A DNA stretch of 64,000 nucleotides, from the NCBI GenBank assembly GCA_028023455.1, contig JAQFVV010012402.1, forward strand, positions 15,930,935-15,994,934. The letters are read 5' to 3'. The position numbers and the translations under genes are program-made. Every line of letters starts with the position of its first letter. The stretch's first letter is position 1. Under the pieces are notes generated by a model. It saw only the letters and a list, made by a program, of their open reading frames with translations, did not search any database and was not told the DNA's origin. This DNA comes from Epiperipatus broadwayi. Lineage: Eukaryota; Onychophora; Udeonychophora; Euonychophora; Peripatidae. This document shows, in pieces, positions 24,753 through 36,140 of this stretch.

Positions 24753-24769
24753 GGGAAAGGGGGGGAGGG
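24753..24769 (+). other. G-quadruplex-forming motif
   Basis: GGGAAAGGGGGGGAGGG has four runs of three or more G with short loops, inside the 3.2-kb transposon. Whether it folds in vivo cannot be told from sequence. Confidence 0.6.
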
Positions 24770-25080
24770 TGTTTCCAATTGCTAACAGAATGGAATGCAA
24801 AAAACTCTAAGGGGTTTGGCAAAGTTTTGACGGTAATTCCCAAAAACATCAGTATATATGGCAATTAAAACCATCTTTTTGGGCTCTTCAGGAAAAAAAA
24901 AAACAGCAGGCATGCAGCTTCAAGCTGTTTTGTTTGATAACCCGGTTCCAGCAGTCAGAGAATCGTAAAGTTTTTCCTATTTCAGCCATTTGATTCAGCT
25001 GGCAGTTGTTCTCGCACAAAACGTGACTTAGAGTGTGCTTTGATAGGAATCGCGCTTAAACCTACACTTGCCCAATTTTT

Positions 25081-25518
25081 TCAGCAGGAAATGGGGGCTA
25101 GGGAAGCATGAGACTGCTCATAATTGCTAGTAGACCTTCCTAAAACATGGCAGGTAGAGGGGAAGGTGGTCTTAATGAATATTAAAATAGTTTTGACAAT
25201 CGGAATTCCAGTCACCCTCAGACAATACTGTAACCAAAAGTGAAATGTGATTGCACATCCAAAATGCTTAGCCCCGAAATCTGAGCTGTAAGCTGACACG
25301 ATAGCTTCTGTGGCAGATTGGCAAATGTCATGTTTCTGTGCATTAGCATAGAAATCAACACAGCAACCATCCCCCCTCCATATCAACGGACTATTTCTAG
25401 GCTTACGCATTAGAAATAGAACGTTCGATAGCGGCGGAGGCCGCCCAAACGGCATATTTCTGTGTGCTATCATAGAAATAATGCCCTCCGATGGTTTCAA
25501 CATGCTATTGTAAAACAA
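25081..25518 (-). CDS. Unrecognised 145-codon ORF inside the transposon's right end
   Basis: The ORF begins MFYNSMLKPSEGIISMIAHR within the right terminal repeat and runs inward without a stop. Its G+C and codon composition are clearly higher than the surrounding A/T-rich DNA. It includes a Cys/His-containing stretch (GAKHFGCAITFHF) and hydrophobic segments, but no domain I recognise. It could be a remnant of a transposon-encoded protein, a captured host exon, or a chance ORF. Its start in the terminal repeat argues against a host gene. No ribosome or splice signals decide it. Confidence 0.3.
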   Translation of the reverse strand: MFYNSMLKPSEGIISMIAHRNMPFGRPPPLSNVLFLMRKPRNSPLIWRGDGCCVDFYANAQKHDICQSATEAIVSAYSSDFGAKHFGCAITFHFWLQYCLRVTGIPIVKTILIFIKTTFPSTCHVLGRSTSNYEQSHASLAPISC

Positions 25519-25520
25519 CC

Positions 25521-25625
25521 TAATATTTTAGCATTTAAATTCTGGAAATAGCCATTTTGCTGTGCTTTCTAATGCAAACCAGTCTGTTGGTTGAAATATT
25601 AAAACAATTTTATAGAGAAGTAATT
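25521..25625 (-). repeat. Right inverted copy, proximal part
   Basis: The reverse complement of about 16055-16155, including 'caaccaacagactggttt' and 'aaaatggctatttccagaat' on the minus strand. It begins with the target duplication TAATATTT (25521-25528). Together with 22130-22307 it rebuilds the same sequence order as the left copy. Confidence 0.85.
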
Positions 25626-25629
25626 GTGT

Positions 25630-28600
25630 GTTTTATTATGTTTTTATTTTTCCTTTAGTTAGTTCATATATTTATTATTTTTATATATACATGTAGTAGT
25701 ATATAAAAAGGATTTAATTTATACTGGTATATAATGTTTGGCTATATTGTTTATATGATAAACTATTTTATGTATTGATGTATTTATACATATTTTAACT
25801 CTGAAGAAAACTGCAGGTCAGTCAAAACTATCACATTGGTTAATTTAAATAAAACAAATATTGTTATAGTGATAAAAGAAAACCTTTGTCATTAAACTGT
25901 TTTAAATTAAATTTGGATCCCATATATATCTTATATAATAGTCACCCAGAAGAAGACACTGTTATTTATTTACATAAACAAAAAAAGAAAAATGGATTCA
26001 TTTTTATTATAATAGTAGGGATATTTTAATCTGTGCAATATTCATTTACTTATTATTATAATATCTGGGGAAATACAATATTTGTATGTAATGTATATCA
26101 TGTTATTTAATATTCAAGTGGGCATCTTGAATTTTCTTTTTTTGCATCTAGCATACTGTACTCAGACCTGCATATTTCAAGTTCTATGCTAGTATTTAGT
26201 GATAAGTCAATGAGAAAGTTTATGTTTTGAATGTATGATGTTAAATTAAATTTTAATAATGGAATAATTAAACTTCAGTTATACATTGTTCACATGACAA
26301 CATGCTTTCTGTATGTGATGAGAATTCTGCTCAAGTGTTTGTGCAGTATAACCATAAATCAACAAAAGAAAATAAGCACAGATTTTAAGGAAAACAATTT
26401 ATTGAGCATATTATAAATAAGTAAATAAAAAAAACAAAATGAAAAACATTTATTTTATTAAACATGGATATAGGCCCTTCCAATACAAATAAGTAAATGT
26501 ATTCTGATATTGCATAATATTATTTCTTAATGTATGCATAAATAATCCTAAATAAAATGATTTAATATAAATTACCTATGTTTATTGCCAATATGCTTTT
26601 TTTAATATCTATTGATAATAATAAGAAAAAAGATAATTTATCATTATCTATTAATTAGACAATATCTTTATATATAGGCATTCTTGGCAGTCAGCAATAA
26701 CACAAAAGTTTAGAGATCATTGGTAAAACAAAATTTTCAAATTGAAAATAATAAAAATAAATCTTCTGGTCATTAGCCCAAGAAAGGTTAGTTGAGATTA
26801 TTGTTAATCTCAATTGAACATGAAAAGGCAATAGTACAAACATAAAATCTAATGTTGCTGAACTCACTAAGTTAAAATTTGAATAATAAAAATTTGCTTC
26901 ATTTTATTTATTATTTTTTTATGATTTAATTTGTGTGTTTATTGCCTTTGAATTTTATAAATAAAAAATATTAGGGCATTTTCTTTTCTGTACGGGTACC
27001 AAGATTGCAATTAACTTAAAACCGAAAACTCTTGGGCTGGCACTATGTACACACATATATATATTATAACCATCTGGGTTACATAGCACACAGCAACATA
27101 ATTGTATATATATATAAAGTAAAGGAAAAGTAGAAATAAACACAGACATAAATTTTGGTAGATATTTTCTACATTTCTGGAATAATAAGTAAAGGGTTAA
27201 ATAACTCTGGATTTAAAATAAAATTTTATTATAAAATTAAACATTTAAGAAGATCTAATAAATAGTTTTATTGAATTCAGATTTTGAATTTAAAAACAAG
27301 TATGGTATTTTTGAAATCTTTTAATTAATTGGTAAATTTATATTATCCATTTTTAAAATCTTTGTAAATCACACCTTGATAAAACTTCAAACTTGCTTTG
27401 AAAAGGATTAGATGGGTTAAAAAGAGACTCTGTGTTTTTTATCACCTCAGCAATCCAAGACTATAAAAGGTTTCAGATAAAAAAATTATTTTAGCCTGGT
27501 TTTAATTTTTTTGAGAAACAGTTCATTAATAGCTAGCTGCAAAGTTGGTTATAATATTTTGTTACAGCTTGTTGAAGTTTGCAGCAGTTTGTTTTAGCTG
27601 GCCAGCATGGATGAGATATAGCTGAAGGCAGGACAATAGATCAATGACCTGTTACTAGTTCTCTTTCAGAGGAGTTTTGATACACCTGAAGTCTGGATGA
27701 ACTAATGAGTCATTAGACTGAAAAAATGAGGCCAAAACAGTTAGCTTATCTGAGGTTGAAGTATAACCATCTACAGAACAACTCTTATCTGATAATATCT
27801 ATTTCAATGATGACAAGCCAGTCTACCAGCTTGCCCAAGAGAAACCCAGCATGTTAAAGAAGTAATTATATGTATGCTGACCTATCTATATGCAGGGAAG
27901 CACAGATAAACATATATATAGCTGGTGAGTTAATTTAAAATCCTTAAAATGACTTAAATTTCTAACTCAATAACTTAAAGTAAAATAAAAGAATAAATTG
28001 TTTGAGTTATACATCTAAAAGAAAGAAGCAATCCACAAACGATTTGATATATATATTTTTTAAAGAAATTGTTTTAGTAATTCCTTAAAAATGACATTTA
28101 AAAAATATATATAATTTTACTTGAATTAAAATCAAACAGAAATAATTCATAGACAATTTTATAAAAAGAAAATAAGAATGTTTATCTAATTCATACTTTT
28201 AGAGTTATCTGTTAAAATAGAAAGAAAACTTATAAACTGTCAAAAAGTTGAAAGTACTTTTTTTTTTTAAAAAAAAGTAATCCATAAAGAGGGGAACTTA
28301 TTATAAAATAATGAATGAAATTTAAATATTTTCAACATTGAATTAATTGTGAAGAATATAAATTTTGATAATAATATTGTAACAAATTAAAATATATAAT
28401 ATAAACATCAATGTGCACATACATTAACTATGTGCACAACATATATGTTAAATCAAGAATTAATTATGTATTATAAAGTTAATAATTTTATTTTGACAAA
28501 TTCAGATATGATAGAAATGAGTTTCATTGATATAATTCATCAATTATTATACTGCACATACATTTGCAATTATATATACATTGCTTAAGTAGGTCTAGCA

Positions 28601-29590
28601 TAGGTATTTGTATTGTTAAAAATATAAGCATTTTAATCATTTATTGTATTTATGTGCTGATTGAAATATAGTCATCAATTTACATTACATCTATGTGCAA
28701 ATATATCAATGAGTGCCAAATAGACACATGTAAAATTTAATCATTTTTTAATTTTATTAGATATCAGTTGAAATGTATTCCTTGTATATTATAAAATGCA
28801 TATGTGTGTGGATATATATGCATTTATGTAAATCATTAAGAGGCATTGTAAATCAATGCAATAACTTGAATATTGTAAATCACATATATGCAAAACATAA
28901 TGTAATAATTTTTAATTTGTATATTAATCAAAATCAGAAGACTTAATTTATATGTGTAGCCATATTATAAAGACATTAATATCATTTTTTTATTGTTGCA
29001 AATAAACATGTATTCAATTGTTAAAATTATTCCAGTGACTTAATTGTAAATAATTGGAATATATTATGTATTGTGTCATCATCTTGATTGCTGTAACAGT
29101 AATAAAGCTTGTGTTCTTCTGAGCTAAATTCATGCATAACAGTGTAATATATAAATGAGGATGTATTTTAGTGCTTATGGGAATCCAGATGATGATGATT
29201 ATGATGATTGATATATCCTGGTTAGCATTAAGAGTATATTCTTTAAAGCCCATGCATTATATTTTAATTTAGCCTAGTCTTATTAGAAATTAAGTTTATA
29301 GTTGGCCAGTACCTTAATGTACTAAGTGGCCAGTGAATTGATGATGATCAGCATATTTTAATATCCCAGCATTATTGTTGTTTTAGTTACATATTCTAAG
29401 GATGAGCATTTAGTTGGTGCTTCCAAATTAATGTTAAAATAATTGCCAAAGCTGGCAAAGACTAAATAGTTGGCCTGGTCTACAGCAGACCCATTGCAAA
29501 TCCAGTCACAAGATTGATTGTTGATTTATTCTGATGATAATATTCCCATAAATGATGATGATGGATAATTTTTATGGTGCTTTTCTCACG
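25630..29590. other. AT-rich non-coding DNA
   Basis: No exon or element boundary is recognised. Slightly less AT-rich sequence at about 27520-27900 has no ORF and no recognised repeat. A (GAT)n-like patch lies near 29190-29210. Confidence 0.55.
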
Positions 29591-29599
29591 TACTGGATG

Positions 29600-29870
29600 G
29601 ATATACATATAAATATTAGTATGTGTGGATGTAAATATAATTTGAGCTAATTTATTAAATATTATTTAGTAATATATATATATATGTACATATATGTGCG
29701 GATATACACATAAATATTAGTATGTGTGGATGTAAATATAAATATTACTAAATAATATTTAATAAGTTAGCTCAAATAATAGCATTTTTGTAAACTATTA
29801 GTATGTGAGGATGTACATATAAATATTACTAAATAATATTTAATAAATTAGTTCAAATAATAGCATTTTT
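29600..29870. repeat. Short direct and inverted repeat cluster
   Basis: The unit 'ataaatattagtatgtgtggatgta' occurs near 29610 and 29710 and in part near 29800. The segment 'tttgagctaatttattaaat' (29640-29670) recurs inverted at 29740-29775 and 29826-29860. This suggests a rearranged small foldback element. Confidence 0.7.
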
Positions 29871-29889
29871 TAAAACTAGGCTGAAATCA

Positions 29890-30460
29890 TCATCAACCAT
29901 TATCAGTTCACTGCAGGATGAAGGTTTCTCCAAGTTCAATCAATCTCCGATTTTTAGCTTTCTCCACATCACCCCTGCACACTTTCTTATTTCATTCATC
30001 TCACATGTGGTCCATTTCTGGGTCTTTTACAATCTCTTGGAATTCACTTTAAGATTTCAACTGTCCATTTATTATCATCTTTTCTAGCAATATGTCCAGC
30101 CCAACTCCACTTCAGTCTTTTATTTTTTTCAATGAGGTCAGTTACACCTGTTTGTTCTATTACCCATATATTGCGGTTTCGATTTCTTCTTGTTACTCCT
30201 AACATGCATCTCTCCATACTTCTCCGAGTGGTCTGAAGTCTCTATGTTGCTCTTCTATTAAGTGTCCAAGTCTCAGATCCATAAGTAAGAACTGGTAAAA
30301 CACATTTATTAAAAATCTTCCTTTTTCATTCTATGATTAATTTCATCTCCATTATATTTCCATCTGTATTAATAATCCAACCAAGGTATTTGTAATTGTT
30401 TAACTTCTTTTAACTCATCATAATCAATCTTTATTTTTATATTTTGAGAACATCCATATA
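29890..30460 (-). pseudogene. RTE-type LINE C-terminal fragment
   Basis: On the minus strand the frames read pieces typical of the post-RT region of RTE-clade LINEs: 'LTYGSETWTLNRRAT', 'RRSMERCMLGVTRRNRN', 'EQTGVTDLIEKNKRLKWSWA' and 'GHIARKDDNKWTVEIL', with a final region near 29920. Stops and small indels interrupt it. The RT catalytic part lies beyond 30460 and is absent, so this is a 5'-truncated copy, which is normal for LINE insertions. It is collinear with 11830-12560. Confidence 0.8.
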
Positions 30461-30469
30461 TATATATTG

Positions 30470-31400
30470 TGACAGGGTGGACTCAAACCCTGTTTCACAA
30501 AAGAAAAATTTGTACACACACATGTGTATATAGTTCTTATATTATTTATTCGAGTATATTTGACTTTTTAAATTGGTAGAGGAAGGGTTAAAATAAAGAC
30601 GAAGTATGAAAGGGGAGGGGTGTTTATTCTCTTGTATTTTATTGAAACACGAGTATATATCTGTATGGATGGATGGACGAATGAACGAAATTCCACAAAT
30701 ATAAATTTGATTTCGAAGATAGAAGCGAATGCAGTTCATTTTATTATAATAGAGAAAAGAGATCTTAAATGAAAAAAAAAATTAAAACTGTATACATTAT
30801 TATGTAAATAATGTAAAAATAAAAATAAAAAAATAAAAGTCAAAAACAAATTTCAGGTGGTCAACAAAATTTCCTGACCTTGAAAAGACAAAAAGGTAGG
30901 GAAAGCTTTTTGCTTTGTTTAAAGAGAAACTGGACCTCAAAACCACGTGGGTGATAACTTTCTAGAAAAAAATGAGTCTACAAAAAAAGAAATATAGAGA
31001 ATAACATATTTTTTGGTAAGGACAGTTCATCTGATACTACTTTGAAGAAAATAATTCTCCACACGTTATTAAAATGTATGATGCAATACTAAATTGCAGC
31101 TGGATTAGATCGAATCTATAATAAATAATTTTAATAATTATAATAAATAATTTTGCCAATACTGGAAAGAAGACGCTCCTGAAATATTTCAACAGTAACC
31201 TCCTCCAAAGAGAATCAATACCAATTCCTGAAATTAATTAGATTAAACACATAGGAAGTCACCAGCCGAACAAATTATTACCATTGTTTTAATATTTTCA
31301 TCATTATCCCAGGGAGAAACACAGGTAGTATAAACTTTTATTGCATATATTTCTTCACTCCTATATTACAGCATTAACCAAATGATGGTAAATTGACTTT
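30470..31400. other. Non-coding DNA with small hairpin
   Basis: A short inverted repeat (ACAGGGT...ACCCTGT) lies at 30472-30498 and may mark an element end. The remainder is A/T-rich, with no supported ORF. Confidence 0.5.
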
Positions 31401-31402
31401 TA

Positions 31403-31986
31403 GAAAGTGATCAACTGAGAAACTATTCGTAATTTTAAAATAATATTCTACATCTAAATAAATGGATTTGGACATGATTGCTTTTCTCTTGTAATTTTCT
31501 TTATTCATTTGTTAATATACGCAGTGTGTGTATGTTTGTGTTTTATATATATAAAATATTTGAGCACAAATAATATTCATATTTATGCTTTATCAATTAT
31601 GTTTGATATTTAAATTAATAGAAAGCTTATCTATATCTGTGTTGCTTTTTTATTTTGGTTTGCCTGCAGAGTGTTGAGGGGGAGGGGTATTTGACTTATT
31701 TTTGATTACTGTATATGCCATAATTTCAACGCAGAGAATAAAAGACTTTTGAAAGTGATCAACTGAGAAACTATTCATAATTTTAAAATAATATTCTACA
31801 TCTAAATAAATGGATTTGGACATGATTGCTTTTCTCTTGTAATTTTCTTTATTCGTTAATATACACCGTGTGTGTGTGTATGCTTGTGTTCTATACCTAT
31901 AAAATATTTGAGCACAAATAATATTAATATTTATGATTTATCAATTATGTTTGATATTAAAATTAATAGAAAGCTTATCCATATAA
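31403..31986. repeat. Direct duplication of ~235 bp
   Basis: Copies at 31403-31636 and 31751-31986 share 'gaaagtgatcaactgagaaa', 'ggatttggacatgattgctt', 'tttgagcacaaataatatt' and 'aatagaaagcttat'. They differ at a few sites and in a GT-run. About 115 bases of single-copy sequence lie between them. Confidence 0.9.
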
Positions 31987-32283
31987 AGCAGAGTATCATT
32001 AATTTGATAAATAGAAGCTCTCGTGTAATGTTCATTTTGCTTTTTAGTTTATGTAATCTCCCGCCATTTTAATGAAGCACCATCTGCCTGCCATTGTTAA
32101 CTTTTTGACTTTTACCATTAAAGTTTTTCTGTTTTTGTTGCCTAATTCGAATTTCATAGCGTTTTTTTTAGAATTTGTTTGATTTTTAATTTTTTGATTT
32201 GTTTGCCTTAGGTGTTATAATTTTTTTGGGAGTTGAGGATTTGTTCTATGTGTACTTTTTTTAAATTTATGTATTATTTCACT

Positions 32284-32608
32284 GTGTGTGTGTGTACTTT
32301 TTTAAAATTTACGTATTATTTCACTTGATTTTATACTTGCCTTAGGCAAAAATTTTTACTTGATTTTTACTTACTTTTGATATCTTGCCTTAGGCATTTT
32401 AATTTTAATGGTTATTTTGTGTATTTTTACCAATTTTGTGTGTGTGTACTTTTTTAAAATTTACGTATTATTTCACTTGTGTGTGTGTGTGTGTACTTTT
32501 TTAAAATTTACGTATTATTTCACTTGATTTTATACTTGCCTTAGGCAAAAATTTTTACTTGATTTTTACTTACTTTTGATATCTTGCCTTAGGCATTTTA
32601 ATTTTAAT
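32284..32608. repeat. Local duplication with GT-run spacers
   Basis: The block (GT)n-ACTTTTTTAAAATTTACG-TATTATTTCACTT through 'ttgccttaggcattttaatttt' is present at 32284-32410 and 32478-32608, with a partial copy near 32437-32480 and a diverged one at 32250. The GT runs at each junction suggest slippage or unequal exchange. Confidence 0.9.
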
Positions 32609-32674
32609 TTTCCATCGATTTCAGCTATTTTTGTATAGAAATTTATTACTTACAGGCTTCTTGGTGGTTCTGCA

Positions 32675-32691
32675 GCGCCACCTGGTGGCGC
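32675..32691 (-). promoter_or_regulatory. CTCF-like site in a near-perfect palindrome
   Basis: GCGCCACCTGGTGGCGC is a 17-base near-palindrome. Read on the minus strand it contains CCACCAGGTGGCGC, very close to the animal CTCF core (CCASYAGRKGGCRS). It is a GC island in DNA of about 27% G+C. Binding is inferred, not shown. Confidence 0.45.
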
Positions 32692-32709
32692 GTCCAGTAT
32701 GTGAGAAAA

Positions 32710-34270
32710 GCACCATTTTTATTTATTGACAATGTTGGTAGATTTAGTTAATCATACTTTTAATTGCTCTAAGGAATTAACTGATTTCTTCTGATTTAGC
32801 CGGCTAATCTCTCAGTAAAAGATCTATTGATCTCATGCTATCTGTAATATATAAAATTACTTATCTATTTTTTGACATTAAACTTTCCTTTAATATCATC
32901 TTTAAAATCTCTTACTTTAAATCTTACTTTAATACTTCACTATTTCAATACTTTAATATTTATACTTGATTGGTAAATTTGATATTTTTTGTTTTGCCAC
33001 CACCACCACTTTCTATCCTATCTCATTACAATATAATATTGTTCCATTATGTTTCATGTATTTATTAAGGTATGACAAATTTATATTTCATATATCTTAT
33101 CATTTGTATATCTCAACTTTATAATATTGGAAAATGCTTTTCGAATTATCTGCATGAACGAATACTTCAAACATTATTCTAACAAAGAAACAAAAAAATA
33201 TCCTCCCATAGTTTATTATTTAAAAATTTAATATTATTGAATTTCTTAATACATTAATATTTAAAAGAAGAATATAATTAGTATGATTACATGCTATCAA
33301 ATATATCTATCAATGTGTGGGTAAAAACACTCGATATTCCCTGCGCATTGATGTGTAATTAACTGTTACTCATAAACATAAGTAAAATATTATTAGTTAA
33401 AGTCAAGATGTTATTCATAATTTTGTTGATTCAATTTCTATAGTAAATTTTCTTTAAGATGAATAAAGATTTAAGCATGCATTTGAAAATTTGATAAGTT
33501 GACTATTATTATAATTAATTTACATAATTTCTATAAAATGCAGAAATCTCTAAATATAGTGCATCTAAATCATGGAGCCCAGAGCGAGTGTTCTGCCTGT
33601 CTGGTGATACTATCTGTAAATCAACCAATTAAAGTTTACAAAAGCATAGATTTTATTCTGTCTAAGGATTAAGTTATCATAAATAAAATTGCTTTTGTAA
33701 ATAAGATTTTAAACATATATAGTTATTGAACAAAAACTATAATGAAGGTCTGTACTAAAACAAAGTAAAATAGTCTCTAAATCTTTTCAAAATGCAAAAG
33801 AAATTCTATTAGATGATTGTATTTTGATAGACTATTCAGCTAGAATGCAGACTTATTTTTCCATGCAGCGTTTCTTTCCAACAGTTAATTTTACCGTTAT
33901 TTTTTGATTTGTTATGGGGGATAAAATGCCGATGATGGGAGGGGGAGAGAAATCCAGCTTTAGGGTAATTAAAAAAATATATATAACATGCTAAAATAAT
34001 TCAAAGTTATAAATAAAAATAAATTACAATAAATATATTTAAGAAGTAAGATTTTTTTAAAACGCATTTTTTTTTTTTTTTTTACAAGAGTTATCGTTCA
34101 ACCTTCCGATAACAAAAATATTAATAATGAAATTTTTGATTAATATATATTTTTATTTTTTAAGTTTTTTACATTCTTAAAATAAACAAAAGTGGCTACC
34201 CATTATTTAGTTATATTGATAGCTATTTATATGTGTGTGTATAGAAAATATATATGTATTTAAATATTAC
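32710..34270. other. AT-rich non-coding DNA
   Basis: Nothing is recognised apart from A/T runs and a G-rich patch near 33930-33950. Confidence 0.55.
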
Positions 34271-34429
34271 ATATTCAGCCTGTATTCCGCCCATCCAGCT
34301 TCTGTATAATTAAATGGACATTTTAAGATCCTATGTGTGAGGAGTCAGATTGACATAGGGTCAACATTGGTATGACATTAATATTAGCATCATCAGGGGC
34401 TATGAGTGTTCCATCTTCAGAATTTCAAT

Positions 34430-35425
34430 GATATAGATGGCTGAAGAGTTGGAGAATGGAGAGGATTGAAGCTTGTCCATTAACCCTTAAACCGCTAATT
34501 TTATCATTGGTTGTATCAGATAAAAATCAAATCTTTTAATTGGCCAACTCACAAACTGAAGACAAAGCCTATTGTTAAAACATATTCGCCTATAATATTA
34601 AATTCAACTCAGATACATTTATAAAAAGTATATAATTAATTTTTAAGGTTGTGAAGACAACGAAAGTTCTTTCAAAAATAAATTGCTATTTATTTATTCT
34701 AAGATATTGAATATCGGCAACATAAAAGTTATAATGTAAACAAAAAGATCGACTTTTACGTTATAGAAAAGTAAATATTTCTTTTTATTACAACTTCAAT
34801 ATTTATACTAAAATCTTCAATATTTTTCGAAAATAATTTTGTTTTTTTATTATTCTCTCTGAAAATTATGTTTAATTTCCATAAATATTATTTAATAATA
34901 ATTTAAATCGTATTCAAATGAAAATCTCAGCGTTTTTCTTTATTTTTCTTTGATCAGGCAGTTTCTTTGTTCTTTCCAGCCAATCAGAATGTCTTTTTCG
35001 GCTGAGAGCATGCTAAGAACCAATCACAAATAATGTTCCTTCTTTGTTTAGGTTTAAATGCGTTTTTTTCTATTTTTTACTTCTAAAATAAATCGGAAGA
35101 TGTCACCATCGTACAGAACTTTTAAAAACGAATTCAATACGTATTTAACGAATTTTATCGTATGAAAACGAACTGAGTTAGAGTGATTTCAGATGTCGAC
35201 GAGGAGCCTCGTCGAGCGCGGGAAAAGGGTTAAAGTTTGAAGATTTGCTATCTTAATATGAACTGAGCACTGATTGTATATATTTGTGGAAGATGGTGAT
35301 CTTGACCAAATGATGAATGTTGGTTAAGCACGAAATACATATATTGGAGATCATTTGTCTTTTGTTCACGTGTAAGTGCTCATGGGTATCGGTTGTATAA
35401 GATGGATTGGATAGCTGTAGTGAGT
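34430..35425 (+). mobile_element. Long-arm foldback MITE copy, split by a piggyBac-like insertion
   Basis: The loop ('ggctgaagagttgg...gaagcttgtccattaa', 34438-34483) and right arm (35230-35425: 'gtttgaagatttgctatctt', 'aaactgagcactgatt', 'atcatttgtctttt', 'ggttgtataagatggattgg') match the intact copy at 44996-45483. The 746-bp element at 34484-35229 sits exactly at the TTAA between loop and arm. The expected left arm is not recognisable upstream, so this copy is truncated there. Confidence 0.75.
34484..35229. mobile_element. piggyBac-like non-autonomous transposon, 746 bp
   Basis: The element starts CCCTTAAACCGC and, on the other strand, CCCTTTTCCCGCGC. It is flanked by TTAA on both sides (34480-34483 and 35230-35233). 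TTAA duplication with CCCTT-type ends is characteristic of the piggyBac superfamily. The target is the foldback MITE; the intact copy at 45256-45270 shows the empty site 'tccattaaagtta'. There is no transposase ORF. A subterminal palindrome (TCGACGAGGAGCCTCGTCGA, 35196-35215) lies 14 bases inside the right end. The terminal repeats beyond the first five to six bases match poorly, so another TTAA-using superfamily (e.g. Kolobok) is not excluded. Confidence 0.75.
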
Positions 35426-35429
35426 TTGA

Positions 35430-36015
35430 AAGTCCCTAATAATTATATTGATAGCGTAAACTTGATAAAATGTACTTTCTTTTCTATTTGGCTGTATAAT
35501 ATCGCTATTGCTCAAATAACCCACAATTATTTTTTCACATTTATTTTTTGTAAAATTGTATTTATTTATTTTTAGATTAAAACACACTCTTTATCATAAT
35601 ACTATCTTGTTGCTTAATGTTAATTTTTAATTAATTATCTAAACAATACATTCAATTGATTTTTATATTTTAAAAATCTACCTTTAGAATGGCAATTCTT
35701 TTTAATGTGTAAAACAAATTTTTACATGCATGCACATATATAAAACAATGCTAATTTAATTTAATATACGTCAGCATGTATTTTAAATATTTCTTATTAA
35801 ATCAAACTGAAGTCAGTTTTGAAATTAAATATACATAATAATGAAATTAAGTCAAAATCGATAATCTTTTTCCAAGAATTATATTGCGGAATTAATTTAA
35901 TTCTACTAAATGTAATAAATAAAATGATAATTTTTTTTAATAAAAAAAACAACACCCCTCTAAATTGTTTTTAAAAAACTCAGAAATAATATGGTACAAA
36001 AAAAGTAGTAATTAA
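35430..36015. other. AT-rich non-coding DNA
   Basis: No feature is recognised; A/T runs only. Confidence 0.55.
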
Positions 36016-36040
36016 AAAAGAAAATATAGTTACAGTTTTG

Positions 36041-36140
36041 TCTTGCGTTGTTAGCCGAGAGGTATCGCAGCTGCCATGCAAGCAAGTAGTTGGTTGCAGA
36101 CGGTTGTGGGTTCGCATCCCGGCCGATGCTATGACATATG
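36041..36140 (+). mobile_element. tRNA-derived SINE with 21-bp target duplication
   Basis: The 100-bp unit has A box TTAGCCGAGAGG (36050-36061) and B box GGTTCGCATCC (36109-36119), then 'cggccgatgctatgacatat'. It is flanked by a perfect 21-bp direct repeat (36020-36040 and 36141-36161; starts GAAAATATAGTTACAG). The match is exact, so insertion is recent relative to the rest of the window. It shares its 3' end with the SINE at 12572-12678. Confidence 0.92.

Larger units (their letters stand above)
22308..25520 (+). mobile_element. 3.2-kb TIR transposon with 8-bp target duplication (possible Merlin)
   Basis: The termini are GGTTGTTTTATAATAGCATG... (from 22308) and, on the other strand from 25520, GGTTGTTTTACAATAGCATG..., continuing as an imperfect ~38-bp terminal inverted repeat. 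The flanking 8-bp duplication is TAATATTT at 22300-22307 and 25521-25528. The empty site is preserved at 16140-16160, so the boundaries are exact. An 8-bp duplication with GG-starting ends fits Merlin (IS1016-like); hAT ends normally start CAG/TAG. A short ORF just inside the left end (22494-22718) has weak similarity to a Merlin N-terminus. The interior otherwise holds two tandem arrays, long A and T runs and an unrecognised 145-codon ORF near the right end, and no complete DDE domain is visible. It is probably a non-autonomous or decayed copy. Confidence 0.8.

Noticed and set aside
22308-25520. hAT transposon (8-bp target duplication)
   Set aside because: hAT ends normally begin CAG or TAG and encode a recognisable transposase with a dimerisation domain; here the ends begin GGTTG and none is seen. 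Not fully excluded.
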